A stretch of DNA of 64,000 nt, taken from assembly GCF_019443505.1 (NCBI RefSeq), contig NZ_CP080377.1:3224001-3288000 (forward strand). Direction: 5' to 3'. Of this stretch, positions 1 through 13,093 are shown one piece after another. The stretch is from Janthinobacterium sp. PAMC25594. Lineage in GTDB: Bacteria > Pseudomonadota > Gammaproteobacteria > Burkholderiales > Burkholderiaceae_D. The notes under the pieces are model-generated. The model made no database searches, was not told the DNA's origin, and saw only the letters and a list, made by a program, of their open reading frames with translations. Both the position numbers and the translations under genes were made by a program. The first letter of the stretch is position 1, and each line of letters begins with the position of its first letter.

Positions 1-1
1 T

Positions 2-517
<516 letters not shown>

Positions 518-581
518 CGGGGATAACAGTATCTACCCGACTGCTTGGCGGTGTCGAGGGTCTGACCGTAGGTCGGCGTAG

Positions 582-611
582 GTCGGCTTAGCGCAACGCG
601 CGTAAGCCGAC
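582..611. repeat. REP-like palindrome GTCGGCTTA..TAAGCCGAC (copy 1)
   Basis: A hairpin with arms GTCGGCTTA and TAAGCCGAC around a GC-rich centre, preceded by tandem GTAGGTCGGC. The same unit lies after rRNA operon 2 (27866-27895), and two relatives with GTCGGATTA arms lie at 63406-63491. The spread in intergenic spaces suggests a dispersed repetitive extragenic palindrome. Confidence 0.7.
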
Positions 612-647
612 AGCTACCACCAGCGCCCAACAAAAACCACCAGACGA

Positions 648-682
648 AAAAAAACCCGACCATTGCTGATCGGGTTTTTCTC
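648..682 (-). terminator. Rho-independent terminator of rRNA operon 1
   Basis: On the minus strand, AAAACCCGATCAGC and its complement form a hairpin directly followed by a long T run (eight T on the minus strand). It lies about 17 bases downstream of the 5S gene. The equivalent in operon 2 (27932-27963) has changed stem bases that keep the pairing. Confidence 0.85.
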
Positions 683-698
683 TACTGCGTATAACAAG

Positions 699-812
699 CC
701 TGACGATAACCTACTTTCACACTGGTTGCAGCACTATCATCGGCGCAAAGTTGTTTCACGGTCCTGTTCGGGATGGGAAGGGGTGGGACCAACTTGCTAT
801 GGTCATCAGGCA
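699..812 (-). rRNA. rrf: 5S ribosomal RNA, operon 1
   Basis: About 114 nucleotides on the minus strand, beginning TGCCTGATGACCATAGC and ending GTTATCGTCAGGC, so the terminal helix closes. It contains the conserved CCCATCCCGAACAGG loop of 5S rRNA. It is the last gene of the rRNA operon, following the 23S gene. Ends are placed by the terminal helix and may be off by 1-3 bases. Confidence 0.93.
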
Positions 813-944
813 TAACTTGTACTGGCATTTGTCCTCAGTGGAGCGACAAAGCCATGAATCTGGAAGAAGCAAAGATTGGGTAATGAATAGTAGTATCAAC
901 AAACGCACAACGTTGTACCGTCTTATCCTCTGTACCTGCTAAGG

Positions 945-3845
<2,901 letters not shown>

Positions 3846-3995
3846 GTTAGCCTCTCATCATTTACATGACGAAAGAGCGCTACAGGGATAAGAAAGTACA
3901 ACGTTGTTGCTTGTTTGTTGATACATACAATCATTACCCATCGATTCGCTTTTTACGGCAAACCGATCAATAAATAATCTTTACTTCTTCCAGAT

Positions 3996-4006
3996 TGTTA
4001 AAGAAC
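3996..4006 (-). promoter_or_regulatory. boxA antitermination element in the 16S-23S spacer, operon 1
   Basis: GTTCTTTAACA on the minus strand, close to the boxA consensus TGCTCTTTAACA, lies between tRNA-Ala and 23S. The Nus factor complex loads at such sites in bacterial rRNA operons. Confidence 0.7.
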
Positions 4007-4077
4007 GAAACAGCTTTGATCGCTAAAAGATCAAACCTAAACCTAACCGGCTTACGTTTGCACTTTCGGTAAAACTT

Positions 4078-4153
4078 TGGTGGAGGATGACGGGATCGAA
4101 CCGACGACCCCCTGCTTGCAAAGCAGGTGCTCTCCCAGCTGAGCTAATCCCCC
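4078..4153 (-). tRNA. tRNA-Ala (TGC), operon 1
   Basis: 76 nucleotides starting GGGGGATTAGCTCAGCTGG, anticodon loop CTTTGCAAG with TGC, T arm GGTTCGATCCC, encoded CCA end. It is the second spacer tRNA between 16S and 23S. Confidence 0.97.
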
Positions 4154-4164
4154 TGGGTAATGAC

Positions 4165-4241
4165 TGGTAGGGCTGGTTGGACTCGAACCAACGACCCCCG
4201 CGTTATCAACACGGTGCTCTAACCAGCTGAGCTACAGCCCC
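4165..4241 (-). tRNA. tRNA-Ile (GAT), operon 1
   Basis: 77 nucleotides starting GGGGCTGTAGCTCAGCTGG, anticodon loop TTGATAAC with GAT, T arm GGTTCGAGTCC, encoded CCA end. It is the first spacer tRNA after the 16S gene. Confidence 0.97.
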
Positions 4242-4339
4242 AACGCGGTGCTACTGACGACTACTGTTTCTTCTTAATTAAACAGCCGATAAGTGTGAAC
4301 ATTTGATGCGTGAATCAGTTACCTGACTCGTGCAAACTC

Positions 4340-5874
<1,535 letters not shown>

Positions 5875-6063
5875 ATCTCTGTTACTTTGCCATTTTATTG
5901 GCACCGTCTTGCGACGGGTCGCTCACTCAAAAAACTGACAGGCCACTACTTGCGTAGCGCCTATTTCATTATTTCTTGTGAACATTTGATATTTTAAGTT
6001 AGACGCCAATCCGAAGACTGACGCTGCACTTACATCAAATGCCCACACTTATCGACTGTTAAT

Positions 6064-6074
6064 TGTTAAAGAAC
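6064..6074 (-). promoter_or_regulatory. boxA in the 16S leader, operon 1
   Basis: GTTCTTTAACA on the minus strand, about 190 bases upstream of 16S, identical to the spacer boxA and to the element in operon 2 (33346-33356). The rest of the 5875-6150 leader holds the 5' strand of the 16S processing stem and no gene. Confidence 0.7.
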
Positions 6075-6149
6075 GGTATTCGGTACTGCTTATTTACTGC
6101 TCTCGCGCTATCGACAAAGCGTTGTGTTTGTCAGCTGCGAAGAAGGAAG

Positions 6150-6178
6150 AGTATGAAGCTTTTTCAGCATTTCGTCAA
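6150..6178 (-). promoter_or_regulatory. rRNA promoter P2, operon 1
   Basis: Minus strand TTGACG (6173-6178), 17-base spacer, CATACT (6150-6155). The block is identical in operon 2, so this is the conserved promoter shared by both operons. Confidence 0.7.
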
Positions 6179-6235
6179 CCTTCTTTTTTACCCGCTTCAC
6201 TCGGCATTTGCATGCATCGTTCAGCGAGGGGGCGA

Positions 6236-6264
6236 ATTATAGCCCTGCCCCGCACGCCCCGCAA
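6236..6264 (-). promoter_or_regulatory. rRNA promoter P1, operon 1
   Basis: Minus strand TTGCGG (6259-6264), 17-base spacer, perfect TATAAT (6236-6241), followed by a GC-rich start region; an A-rich stretch upstream could act as an UP element. It lies just outside the segment shared with operon 2, so each operon has its own P1. Confidence 0.65.
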
Positions 6265-6294
6265 GGGCTATTTTTGCACCCCGTGAAACGCCCC

Positions 6295-6309
6295 TGGCAC
6301 CGCACTTGC
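6295..6309 (+). promoter_or_regulatory. Sigma-54 (-24/-12) promoter of the AcoR-type activator gene
   Basis: TGGCACCGCACTTGC matches TGGCACG-N4-TTGC with one change, and GG and GC are 10 bases apart as needed. The start would fall near 6321, leaving a leader of about 160 bases before the activator. It stands only 31 bases from the -35 of the divergent rRNA promoter P1. A TGGAACA half-site lies at 6423-6429. Confidence 0.65.
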
Positions 6310-6484
6310 TTATACAGGCATATGCACTGTCCACTGAAAGGAGCAACTCTGGGCCTGGCAGCAACACCGGGGATAGTCCGGTTCGCTTTGCTTTGCTCCC
6401 ATCTGTGACAGGTGCTACATTATGGAACACTCTCGATATTCAAAAGAGCGCCGCAGTACAGGGCCCAACGGAGGCAACGAGATC

Positions 6485-8473
6485 ATGTATCAACCGTCAG
6501 CTACTTACCGTAGCGCACCGTTTTCGTCCATCGCGGACGCGAACATTTTGCCGGCAGGACAGGACAACGTCCCCGTCATCATCGAAACGTCGCATCAGCG
6601 CTCAGTCGCCTTTGGCCTGTCGCCCACGGCCACGCCCGACTTTACGCCGGCCGGCAAATCCGACCTGTCGCTGCTGATCGAGCAAAACCGCATGCTGCAC
6701 ACGCATGCGCTGCCCGCCATGGAAACCCTGTACCAGCAAATCGTCAACACGCACAATATGGTGATTTTGACGGATGCCAATGGCGTGATCGTGCATTCGC
6801 TGGGCGACGATGATTTCCTGGAGAAAGCCAACCGCGTGGCCCTGCAGCCGGGCGTGGCATGGTCGGAACAAAGCCGCGGCACGAATGCCATCGGCACGGC
6901 CATCACGGAGAAAGTACCGACCCTGGTCCATGCGGACCAGCATTACCTGGCCGCCAATCACTTCCTGACTTGCTCCGCGGCACCGATCACCGATCACCGG
7001 GGCAATGTCATCGGCGTGCTGGACGTGTCCAGCGATCAGCGCAGCTTTCACAAGCATACGATGGCCCTGGTGCGCATGTCGGCGCTGATGATCGAGAATC
7101 AGCTGTTTTCCGCCACCTTCGAGGACGCCATCACCGTGCACTTCCACGCGCGTCCCGAATTCATCGGCACCTTGATGGAAGGCATCGCCTCATTCACGCC
7201 GGGCGGACGGTTTTTATCCGCCAATAAAAACGGTTTGTTCCAGCTGGGCCTGTCATTCGCCGCGCTGCAGTCGCATACCTTCAGTTCACTGTTCGGCTTG
7301 CCCGTGTCTGCCCTGTACGAACATTACCGAACGGCCTCACCCGGTTTGCTGAACCTGTGCATGCACAGCGGCGTACGCGTGTATGGGCGCGCGCAGTTGC
7401 GCTTGTCCAATAGCGTCTTCCAGCACGGCTTTACTGCCAGCACCGACCATAGCGATATCAACGCCGTGCCGGCCCAGGTTCCCGCGCCTGCCAGCCATGC
7501 GGCCAACGCGGCGCGCCGCCTGTCCGGCCTGCGCTACTTGCGCACGGGCGATCCGCAACTGGAACTGGTGATCGAAAAGGTCAACAAGGTATTGGGGCGC
7601 GATATTCCCATCCTCGTCATGGGAGAGACAGGCACCGGCAAGGAATTGCTGGCGCAAGCCATCCATAACGACTCGCCACGGGCCATGGGACCGTTTATTG
7701 CGGTCAATTGTGCGTCCATCCCGGAAACCCTGATCGAGTCTGAACTGTTCGGCTATGAAGACGGGGCATTTACAGGTGCGCGCAAGAAAGGGGCCATCGG
7801 CAAGATTTTGCAAGCGAATGGCGGCACCCTGTTCCTTGATGAAATCGGCGACATGCCCTTCGGCTTGCAGGCGCGGCTGTTGCGCGTGCTGCAGGAACGC
7901 ATGGTCACCCCGCTGGGCAGCAGCAAATCGATCACCGTCAATGTGGAACTCATTTGCGCCACGAATCACAACTTGCGCGAACGCATGGCCAAGGGACTGT
8001 TTCGCGAAGACTTGTATTACCGCCTGAATGGCCTGGTGGTCAAACTGCCGCCGCTGCGCGAGCGCACGGACCTGGACACGGTCGTGAAGAAAATCCTTGC
8101 AACGGAAGCGCCCGACACGCGCTATACGGTGGCGCCGGACATCCTGCGCCTGTTCCACCAGCATAAATGGCCGGGCAATTTCCGCCAGTTGACGAACCTG
8201 TTGCGCACGGCCATCGTCATGGCCGGCGACGAGCATGAAATCTGCTTGCGCCATATGCCCGATGATTTCCTCGACGATATTGAGATGACGCAAGCGACTG
8301 CCGCCAGCGCCAGCACGGACCGCATGATCGCCGCCGGCGCCAACCTGGAAGAGATGGAGCAAAGCGCGATCCTCAAGTCGCTCGATGCCCACGGCGGCAA
8401 CGTCTCGGCCACGGCGCGGGCCCTGGGCGTGTCGCGCAATACGATCTATCGCAAGGTGCCGCATTTGAAATAG
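6485..8473 (+). CDS. Sigma-54-dependent activator, AcoR/Fis family (GAF-AAA-Fis)
   Basis: 662 residues. Order: short N-terminal leader, GAF sensor domain of the AcoR type (about 85-225), AAA+ domain with Walker A GETGTGKE (about 379), the sigma-54 contact loop GAFTGA (about 428) and Walker B LFLDEIGD, then a C-terminal Fis helix-turn-helix (GGNVSATARALGVSRNTIYRK). I chose the ATG at 6485 because GGAGG lies ten bases before it; an in-frame ATG at 6422 is possible. It would bind upstream sites and activate RNA polymerase-sigma-54, and every operon up to 21.8 kb carries a -24/-12 promoter, so it is the likely local regulator. The GAF ligand is unknown (an alcohol, aldehyde or acetoin-like compound). 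It converges with apbE one base apart, leaving no room for a terminator. Confidence 0.93.
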   Translation: MYQPSATYRSAPFSSIADANILPAGQDNVPVIIETSHQRSVAFGLSPTATPDFTPAGKSDLSLLIEQNRMLHTHALPAMETLYQQIVNTHNMVILTDANGVIVHSLGDDDFLEKANRVALQPGVAWSEQSRGTNAIGTAITEKVPTLVHADQHYLAANHFLTCSAAPITDHRGNVIGVLDVSSDQRSFHKHTMALVRMSALMIENQLFSATFEDAITVHFHARPEFIGTLMEGIASFTPGGRFLSANKNGLFQLGLSFAALQSHTFSSLFGLPVSALYEHYRTASPGLLNLCMHSGVRVYGRAQLRLSNSVFQHGFTASTDHSDINAVPAQVPAPASHAANAARRLSGLRYLRTGDPQLELVIEKVNKVLGRDIPILVMGETGTGKELLAQAIHNDSPRAMGPFIAVNCASIPETLIESELFGYEDGAFTGARKKGAIGKILQANGGTLFLDEIGDMPFGLQARLLRVLQERMVTPLGSSKSITVNVELICATNHNLRERMAKGLFREDLYYRLNGLVVKLPPLRERTDLDTVVKKILATEAPDTRYTVAPDILRLFHQHKWPGNFRQLTNLLRTAIVMAGDEHEICLRHMPDDFLDDIEMTQATAASASTDRMIAAGANLEEMEQSAILKSLDAHGGNVSATARALGVSRNTIYRKVPHLK

Positions 8474-8474
8474 C

Positions 8475-9485
8475 CTAGAGTAGGCGGGCAAAGCCGGGCG
8501 ACATCGTGCGCCGGCCCTGCTTGTCGATGGTCATCAGGTCGACGCCGTCCATGCGCGCGGCCATCGCATGCGCGCGCGCGGCCCCCGTCACCATGAAGGT
8601 GGTCGACAAACCATCGGCCAGCAAGCCCGTGGGCGCCAGCACGGTCACGCTGGCCAGTTCGCCCGGCGAATCGCCTTTCGAAGGGTCGAAGATGTGGTGA
8701 TGCACGAAGTCCGGCGTAAACGTGCATTCGTAATCACCCGACGTGGCCACGCTGCGCCCCTCCACTTTCAAGCTGGCCGCCAGGATTTCTGCGTCGCGCG
8801 GGTCCTGGATACCCAGGGTCCACGGACGGCGCACGGAGCGCTGTCCGCGCGCAATGAACTCACCCGTGTCGAGCAGCGCGTGCCGTATGCCGCGTGCCTG
8901 CACGGCCGCCAGCGCCATGTCCGCCGCGTAGCCTTGCGCCAGACCATTCAAGGTCAACGCCATGCCGGACTGAAGAAAACGCACTTCCCGGCTATCCCAC
9001 GCCAGTTGCCGCCAGCCTACCCGCGCCTGCGCCGCACGACGCAATGCGTCCACCGGCACGCTTGCCTGGTCTGCCGCCGCGCGAAACAGCTGCCATAAAG
9101 GTTGCACGGTGATATCAAACGCCCCATCGCTCCATTGCGACAAGGCTTGCGCCTGCGCCAGCACGGCCAGCAGCTGCGTGTCCGGCCGGGCCAGGCGGCC
9201 ATCACGGTTCAGCTGGAAGACTTGGCTGGCCGGGCTGTAAATGCTCATCAGCCGGTCGATATTCCTGGCCGCATGCAAGGCGTCTTCAATCGCCAGTTCG
9301 GCTTGGTGCTGATCGTGGTGCAACACGGTGACGGCGATCGTCGTGCCAAACGCCAACGCGGCGCCTTGATAAGGCCGCACGCCGGACGCCGTGGCCGTGC
9401 CGCGCGCCATGCTGCCAGGCAAGGACAAGCCCGCCATACCGGCCACGCTGCCGATCGCTGAGGAAATAAAGGTTCTACGCTGCAT
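8475..9485 (-). CDS. apbE: FAD:protein FMN transferase (ApbE family), exported
   Basis: 336 residues. The start MQRRTFISS carries a twin-arginine-like signal and has AGGAG upstream; it overlaps the end of the NosR-like gene by 11 bases, so the two are translated together. Family signatures are the central GLAQGYAADMAL block, the DTGEF stretch, RSVATSGDYE, and the C-terminal metal/FAD site ..LLADGLSTTFMVTG... ApbE enzymes split FAD and attach FMN covalently to threonine in exported flavoproteins. The obvious target is the NosR-like protein encoded directly upstream, which has a flavinylation-type motif DGVSKATAS. Last gene of a porin-nosR-apbE unit. Confidence 0.92.
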   Translation of the reverse strand: MQRRTFISSAIGSVAGMAGLSLPGSMARGTATASGVRPYQGAALAFGTTIAVTVLHHDQHQAELAIEDALHAARNIDRLMSIYSPASQVFQLNRDGRLARPDTQLLAVLAQAQALSQWSDGAFDITVQPLWQLFRAAADQASVPVDALRRAAQARVGWRQLAWDSREVRFLQSGMALTLNGLAQGYAADMALAAVQARGIRHALLDTGEFIARGQRSVRRPWTLGIQDPRDAEILAASLKVEGRSVATSGDYECTFTPDFVHHHIFDPSKGDSPGELASVTVLAPTGLLADGLSTTFMVTGAARAHAMAARMDGVDLMTIDKQGRRTMSPGFARLL

Positions 9486-11598
9486 TGCTGCTCTCCTCTG
9501 CCGTGGCCCGGACGATGGGAATGGTGCGGGCACGCTTGATTTCCAGCATCAAGGGTGCGCATTTTTCATCGCTGGCGTAAATCACCACGCAATCCATGCA
9601 CTGGAAACACTCGCCGTAATCAACTTTCCCGCTCGGCGCGATGGCGTGATACTCGCAACGGTGGCGGCAGGTCTGGCAGGGCGTGCCGCACTCCTTGCGG
9701 CGCGGAATCCAGTTGAACAGGCGAAAGCGTCCCAGCAGCGCCAGCGCCGCGCCAAACGGGCACAGGTAGCGGCAAAAGAATTTATAGGAAACACTGCTGA
9801 GCAGCAGCAAGCCCACGGCATAGGCGACGAAGGGCCAGGCGCGCACGAAGTTCAAGGTAATCGCCGTCTTGAACGGCTCCAGCTCGACCAGCTTGTCCGT
9901 GATCTGGCTGGAAAACATGCTGCTGCCAAGAATGGCCGCCAGCAAGCCATACTTGATCCATTTCAAGCGCCCGTCCAGGCGCGGCTTGATCTTCCACTGC
10001 GGCAAGCGCAGCCACTGGCCCAGCTTGCCCGTGAATTCCTGTAGCGCGCCGAACGGACACAGCCAGCCGCAAAATGTGCCGCGCCCCCAGATCAGCAGGC
10101 TGAGCAGCACGAACGCCCACAGGATCACCGTCATCGGATCGAACAGGAAAAAGCCCAGGCTGCGGCCCGCCAGCAGCGCCTGGATGACACCCGTGATATT
10201 GACAATCGATAACTGCCCCTGCGCGTAGTAGCCGATGAACGCAATGGTAAACAACAGGAACAGGCGGCGGAACCACACGAATTGCCGGCCATCGCGCACC
10301 AGGCGTTTCTGCCAGGCCAAAGCGCAAGCCAGCAGCGCCAGCCCGGCGAGCAAGAGCAGCAACTCAGCCTTGCGGTTCTTCCACGTGCCGCGCCAGCCGG
10401 CATCGTCGCCTTGCGGCGCGCTATAAAAATCGGCCGGCAAGCGGTAGCTGAAATCGACGTTGCGGGCGATGCGCTCCGGATACACGATGCCCTTGTTGCG
10501 CGTGATCGGCATGGTGAACGCCAGCGGGCTGGCCGCATCGAGCCCCGCCTGACTGATGACGCGAAAGACAGCGATATTTTCCGTCGGCAACGGTCCTGCA
10601 TCAGACAACGTCAATTCCAGGTCCAGGTCGCGCATGTCGATGGGCAAGCCATCCTGCTTCAGCAACAGCCGGTCCGGCACGGTGCCGCGCACGAAATCGT
10701 CGCCCAGCACACTGTAGCGCCCGCGCGACATGACGAGGATGGCGTGGTCGCCCTCGTCGAGTCGGTTGCGCAGCTTGTTCCAGCTGCGCTCCGTCAACAG
10801 ATTGCGTCCCACCGTGGGCACGGAGACATAGGCCAGGTACAGGTCGATGAACACGCCGTCCGGCTCGCGCTGGGCCTGCGCATCGAGTCCCGCGCCATTG
10901 CTGCCGGCAAACAGGGTTTCCACGTCCTTATTGCTCAGGCGTACATGCTGAATCAAGCCTTGCGCCAGCATCTGCGCCGCGCTGCGTTTCTCGAACACGT
11001 CCATGCGGATGCGGGCGATCTGGTCGGGGTCGCGTCCTTGCGCAAAACCCAGTTTTTTGCGCGACACTTTCAAGGCCGAGGCCAGCACGCTCTGGTTGAT
11101 GATGCGCACGGAGGCCGTCGCCTTCGACACGCCGTCGATATCGGCATGCGTCGCATCTGGCGCGCGTTTCTTCTTGGCATCGATGGCGATGTTCTGTTTC
11201 AGCGACAGCCCCTGATACTGTTTGACGAATTGAAACAGCGGTGCTTCACCGAGGCCGTCGAGAAACACGGGTTCGTGCTGCGACAGGACGGATACGTCGA
11301 GAAAACTGCCCTGCGGATTGATGGCGATCAATAAATTGACGGGAACGCCGGAAAAGCCGGGAATCGGCGCCAGGTCCACCGACTCAAACACGTAGCCGAC
11401 CAGTTCGGTGGCCGTGGCGTTTTGCCGGAACAAGGGCCAGACGGGCAAATCGGCTTCCTTCTCGCCCACGACGATGGGAGCAGGAAAGCGCCGTGCCAGC
11501 TCGGCCTTGGTGAGCACGCCCGCCCACGCCTGTCCCAGAATGAACAGGAATAACCAGCAAGCTATGACTAACCGCATTATCCGCCGCATTGTCCACAT
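9475..11598 (-). CDS. NosR/NirI-like membrane flavo-iron-sulfur protein
   Basis: 707 residues. Signal-anchor at 8-26, periplasmic FMN-binding domain (about 70-180) with the motif DGVSKATAS at 155-163 (Thr161 the likely FMN attachment site), a second periplasmic stretch, then five or six membrane segments (from about 400) with two CxxxCP motifs (FCGWLCPFGAL and FCRYLCPFGAA) and a C-terminal ferredoxin-like part with CGTPCQTCRHRC and ECFQCMDC..C. This is the NosR/NirI plan; NosR supplies electrons for N2O reductase maturation or activity. No nosZ or other nos gene is present; the neighbours are a porin, apbE and a PQQ alcohol dehydrogenase. The job here is therefore open: electron transfer between quinone and the periplasm, or redox sensing. 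Start ATG has GGAG eight bases upstream. Confidence 0.88.
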   Translation of the reverse strand: MWTMRRIMRLVIACWLFLFILGQAWAGVLTKAELARRFPAPIVVGEKEADLPVWPLFRQNATATELVGYVFESVDLAPIPGFSGVPVNLLIAINPQGSFLDVSVLSQHEPVFLDGLGEAPLFQFVKQYQGLSLKQNIAIDAKKKRAPDATHADIDGVSKATASVRIINQSVLASALKVSRKKLGFAQGRDPDQIARIRMDVFEKRSAAQMLAQGLIQHVRLSNKDVETLFAGSNGAGLDAQAQREPDGVFIDLYLAYVSVPTVGRNLLTERSWNKLRNRLDEGDHAILVMSRGRYSVLGDDFVRGTVPDRLLLKQDGLPIDMRDLDLELTLSDAGPLPTENIAVFRVISQAGLDAASPLAFTMPITRNKGIVYPERIARNVDFSYRLPADFYSAPQGDDAGWRGTWKNRKAELLLLLAGLALLACALAWQKRLVRDGRQFVWFRRLFLLFTIAFIGYYAQGQLSIVNITGVIQALLAGRSLGFFLFDPMTVILWAFVLLSLLIWGRGTFCGWLCPFGALQEFTGKLGQWLRLPQWKIKPRLDGRLKWIKYGLLAAILGSSMFSSQITDKLVELEPFKTAITLNFVRAWPFVAYAVGLLLLSSVSYKFFCRYLCPFGAALALLGRFRLFNWIPRRKECGTPCQTCRHRCEYHAIAPSGKVDYGECFQCMDCVVIYASDEKCAPLMLEIKRARTIPIVRATAEESSNAA

Positions 11599-11646
11599 TC
11601 ATTGCACTCCGTGCGGCGCCCTGTCGCAAGGCGCCGCGTTCATTAA

Positions 11647-12807
11647 TTAGAAGAAAATGATGCCGCCCAGCGACACGCCATTCATCTTCGCTTCGCCGCC
11701 CGTAAAGCCTTTCGAGCGCGTCTGGCCCAGTTCGCCCACCAGGGTGATCGCGCTGTTGAGCGAGTAGTACGCACCGAGGGTCAGGTTGGCGTTCGACTTC
11801 AAGCCGCCCGTGCCGGCCGTGTTGTCGTCGTTCTTGCTGATGCCGTAGGACAAGCCCAGCTTCAGCTTGTCCGTCGTTTTATATGTGCCTTGCAGCAGCC
11901 AGTTCTTCGACTTGGTATCGCCCTGATCCGCATCGGACAAGATACCCAGCCCTTTGCCACCCTGGAAGTTGAGCAGCACGCCGGCCGGGCCCATCTGATA
12001 GGAGCCGCCCACCTCCACGCCGCGCATGGTCAGGTCATCCACGCCTGGCGTTTTCGAGGTGAATTTTTGCGACTTCACGCCCAGCCAGGCTTTCAAGCCT
12101 TCCTGCGCATACGTCACTTGCGCCTGCACTTGCGGACTCGATTTCGAAGAATAGGTCGAGCCTGCCACGATGGGCGTGTCGGACACGGGGCTGACCAGCG
12201 CCACATCGACGCCAAAGCCGCCCGACTTCGGCGAGCTGTACATGATTTGGCCATAGTTGCCCAGATACGTGTAACCGGCGCCGATATGGCCCAGAGTCAC
12301 CCGGCCCCGTTGCGTCGCCTGCACGGGTGCACCCGAGCCCAGCAAGGTCATGTCGGACAAGATCGCATTCGCGCCAAAGATGCCGTAGTCGCGGCCCAGC
12401 TTGAAGGTGCCCATTTCCGCATTGCCGAACGTGAAGAAGGCCTGGCGCACATCGACCACGCTGTTCTGGCTGATGGCACTGTCCGTGGCCGTCGAGTTAT
12501 AGATGCCGATCAAGGCTTTCACGTCATACTCACCCAGCCGCGAGCTTGCCGAGGTGATCAAGCCATTCGGCAGCAAGCCGTTACCGATCGTGGTGCGGTC
12601 CTTTTCTCCGCCGCAACCGAGCGCCTGGCCGCCCAGCGCCAGCCCGCCCACCGCATCACCCGAACAGGACACTTGCGTGTAATAGGCGTTGACGATGCCG
12701 CCCACCGACACGGTCCAGTCGCCCGCCTTGATATCGACGGCTTGTGCCTGCCCCATCGCTGCGATTGTCATGACACCCAGGCTCCCAAGCTTGATTAATG
12801 TGTTCAT
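11647..12807 (-). CDS. Outer-membrane porin (Gram-negative trimeric porin family)
   Basis: 386 residues with a signal peptide (MNTLIKLGSLGVMTIAAMGQAQA) and an alternating beta-strand pattern throughout, ending in the sequence GGIIFF with the terminal Phe required for outer-membrane assembly. Segments such as GVEVGGSYQMG and KLKLGLSYGIS are typical strands of betaproteobacterial porins. The start at 12807 has AGGAG six bases upstream. It is the first gene of a unit with the NosR-like gene (48 bases downstream) and apbE, under a -24/-12 promoter. Entry of the alcohol substrate or of metal ions is a plausible role but not shown by sequence. Confidence 0.9.
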   Translation of the reverse strand: MNTLIKLGSLGVMTIAAMGQAQAVDIKAGDWTVSVGGIVNAYYTQVSCSGDAVGGLALGGQALGCGGEKDRTTIGNGLLPNGLITSASSRLGEYDVKALIGIYNSTATDSAISQNSVVDVRQAFFTFGNAEMGTFKLGRDYGIFGANAILSDMTLLGSGAPVQATQRGRVTLGHIGAGYTYLGNYGQIMYSSPKSGGFGVDVALVSPVSDTPIVAGSTYSSKSSPQVQAQVTYAQEGLKAWLGVKSQKFTSKTPGVDDLTMRGVEVGGSYQMGPAGVLLNFQGGKGLGILSDADQGDTKSKNWLLQGTYKTTDKLKLGLSYGISKNDDNTAGTGGLKSNANLTLGAYYSLNSAITLVGELGQTRSKGFTGGEAKMNGVSLGGIIFF

Positions 12808-12871
12808 TGCTTCTCCTCTTTCTTCTCTGTTTTTAGTGTGCACACCAGTGATTGATGTACCTCAAGCTTTG

Positions 12872-12886
12872 GCAATAAGCGTGCCC
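12872..12886 (-). promoter_or_regulatory. Sigma-54 promoter of the porin-nosR-apbE unit
   Basis: Minus strand GGGCACGCTTATTGC; relative to TGGCACG-N4-TTGC only the first T is changed and the GG-N10-GC spacing is correct. It lies 64 bases before the porin ATG. No clear TGGAACA-type palindrome was found upstream. Confidence 0.65.
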
Positions 12887-13003
12887 AGCACTGCTCAGAG
12901 GAGGAAAGAGAAAAAGCGTATTTAACGTGTGCAGCAGCGGATCAATTGCCACAGATAGTGTTCATTTTTTGACCGCAAGTATGCATATCGGGCGTGCAGG
13001 TAA

Positions 13004-13031
13004 ACAAAAAACTGACGGCCTGGCCGTCAGA
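13004..13031 (-). terminator. Hairpin terminator downstream of the PQQ dehydrogenase operon
   Basis: CTGACGGCC and GGCCGTCAG form an almost uninterrupted palindrome, flanked by A/T runs on both sides, with TTTTTT after the stem on the minus strand. Its symmetry could let it work in both directions. Confidence 0.75.
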
Positions 13032-13033
13032 AA

Positions 13034-13085
13034 AAAGAAAGCGCCCGGCGGACAGGGAGACACCTATCCGAGTGGCCCGGGCGTT
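13034..13085 (-). terminator. Second hairpin directly after the dehydrogenase stop codon
   Basis: CGCCCGG and CCGGGCG pair across a 28-base loop and are followed on the minus strand by CTTTCTTTTTT. Together with the next hairpin it makes a tandem terminator. Confidence 0.55.
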
Positions 13086-13093
13086 TCACCCCC

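Noticed and set aside
12886..13003. Activator palindrome before the porin promoter
   Set aside because: TGAACACTATCTGTGGCA has the wrong arm spacing and too many mismatches to the TGGAACA-N2-TGTTCCA sites.
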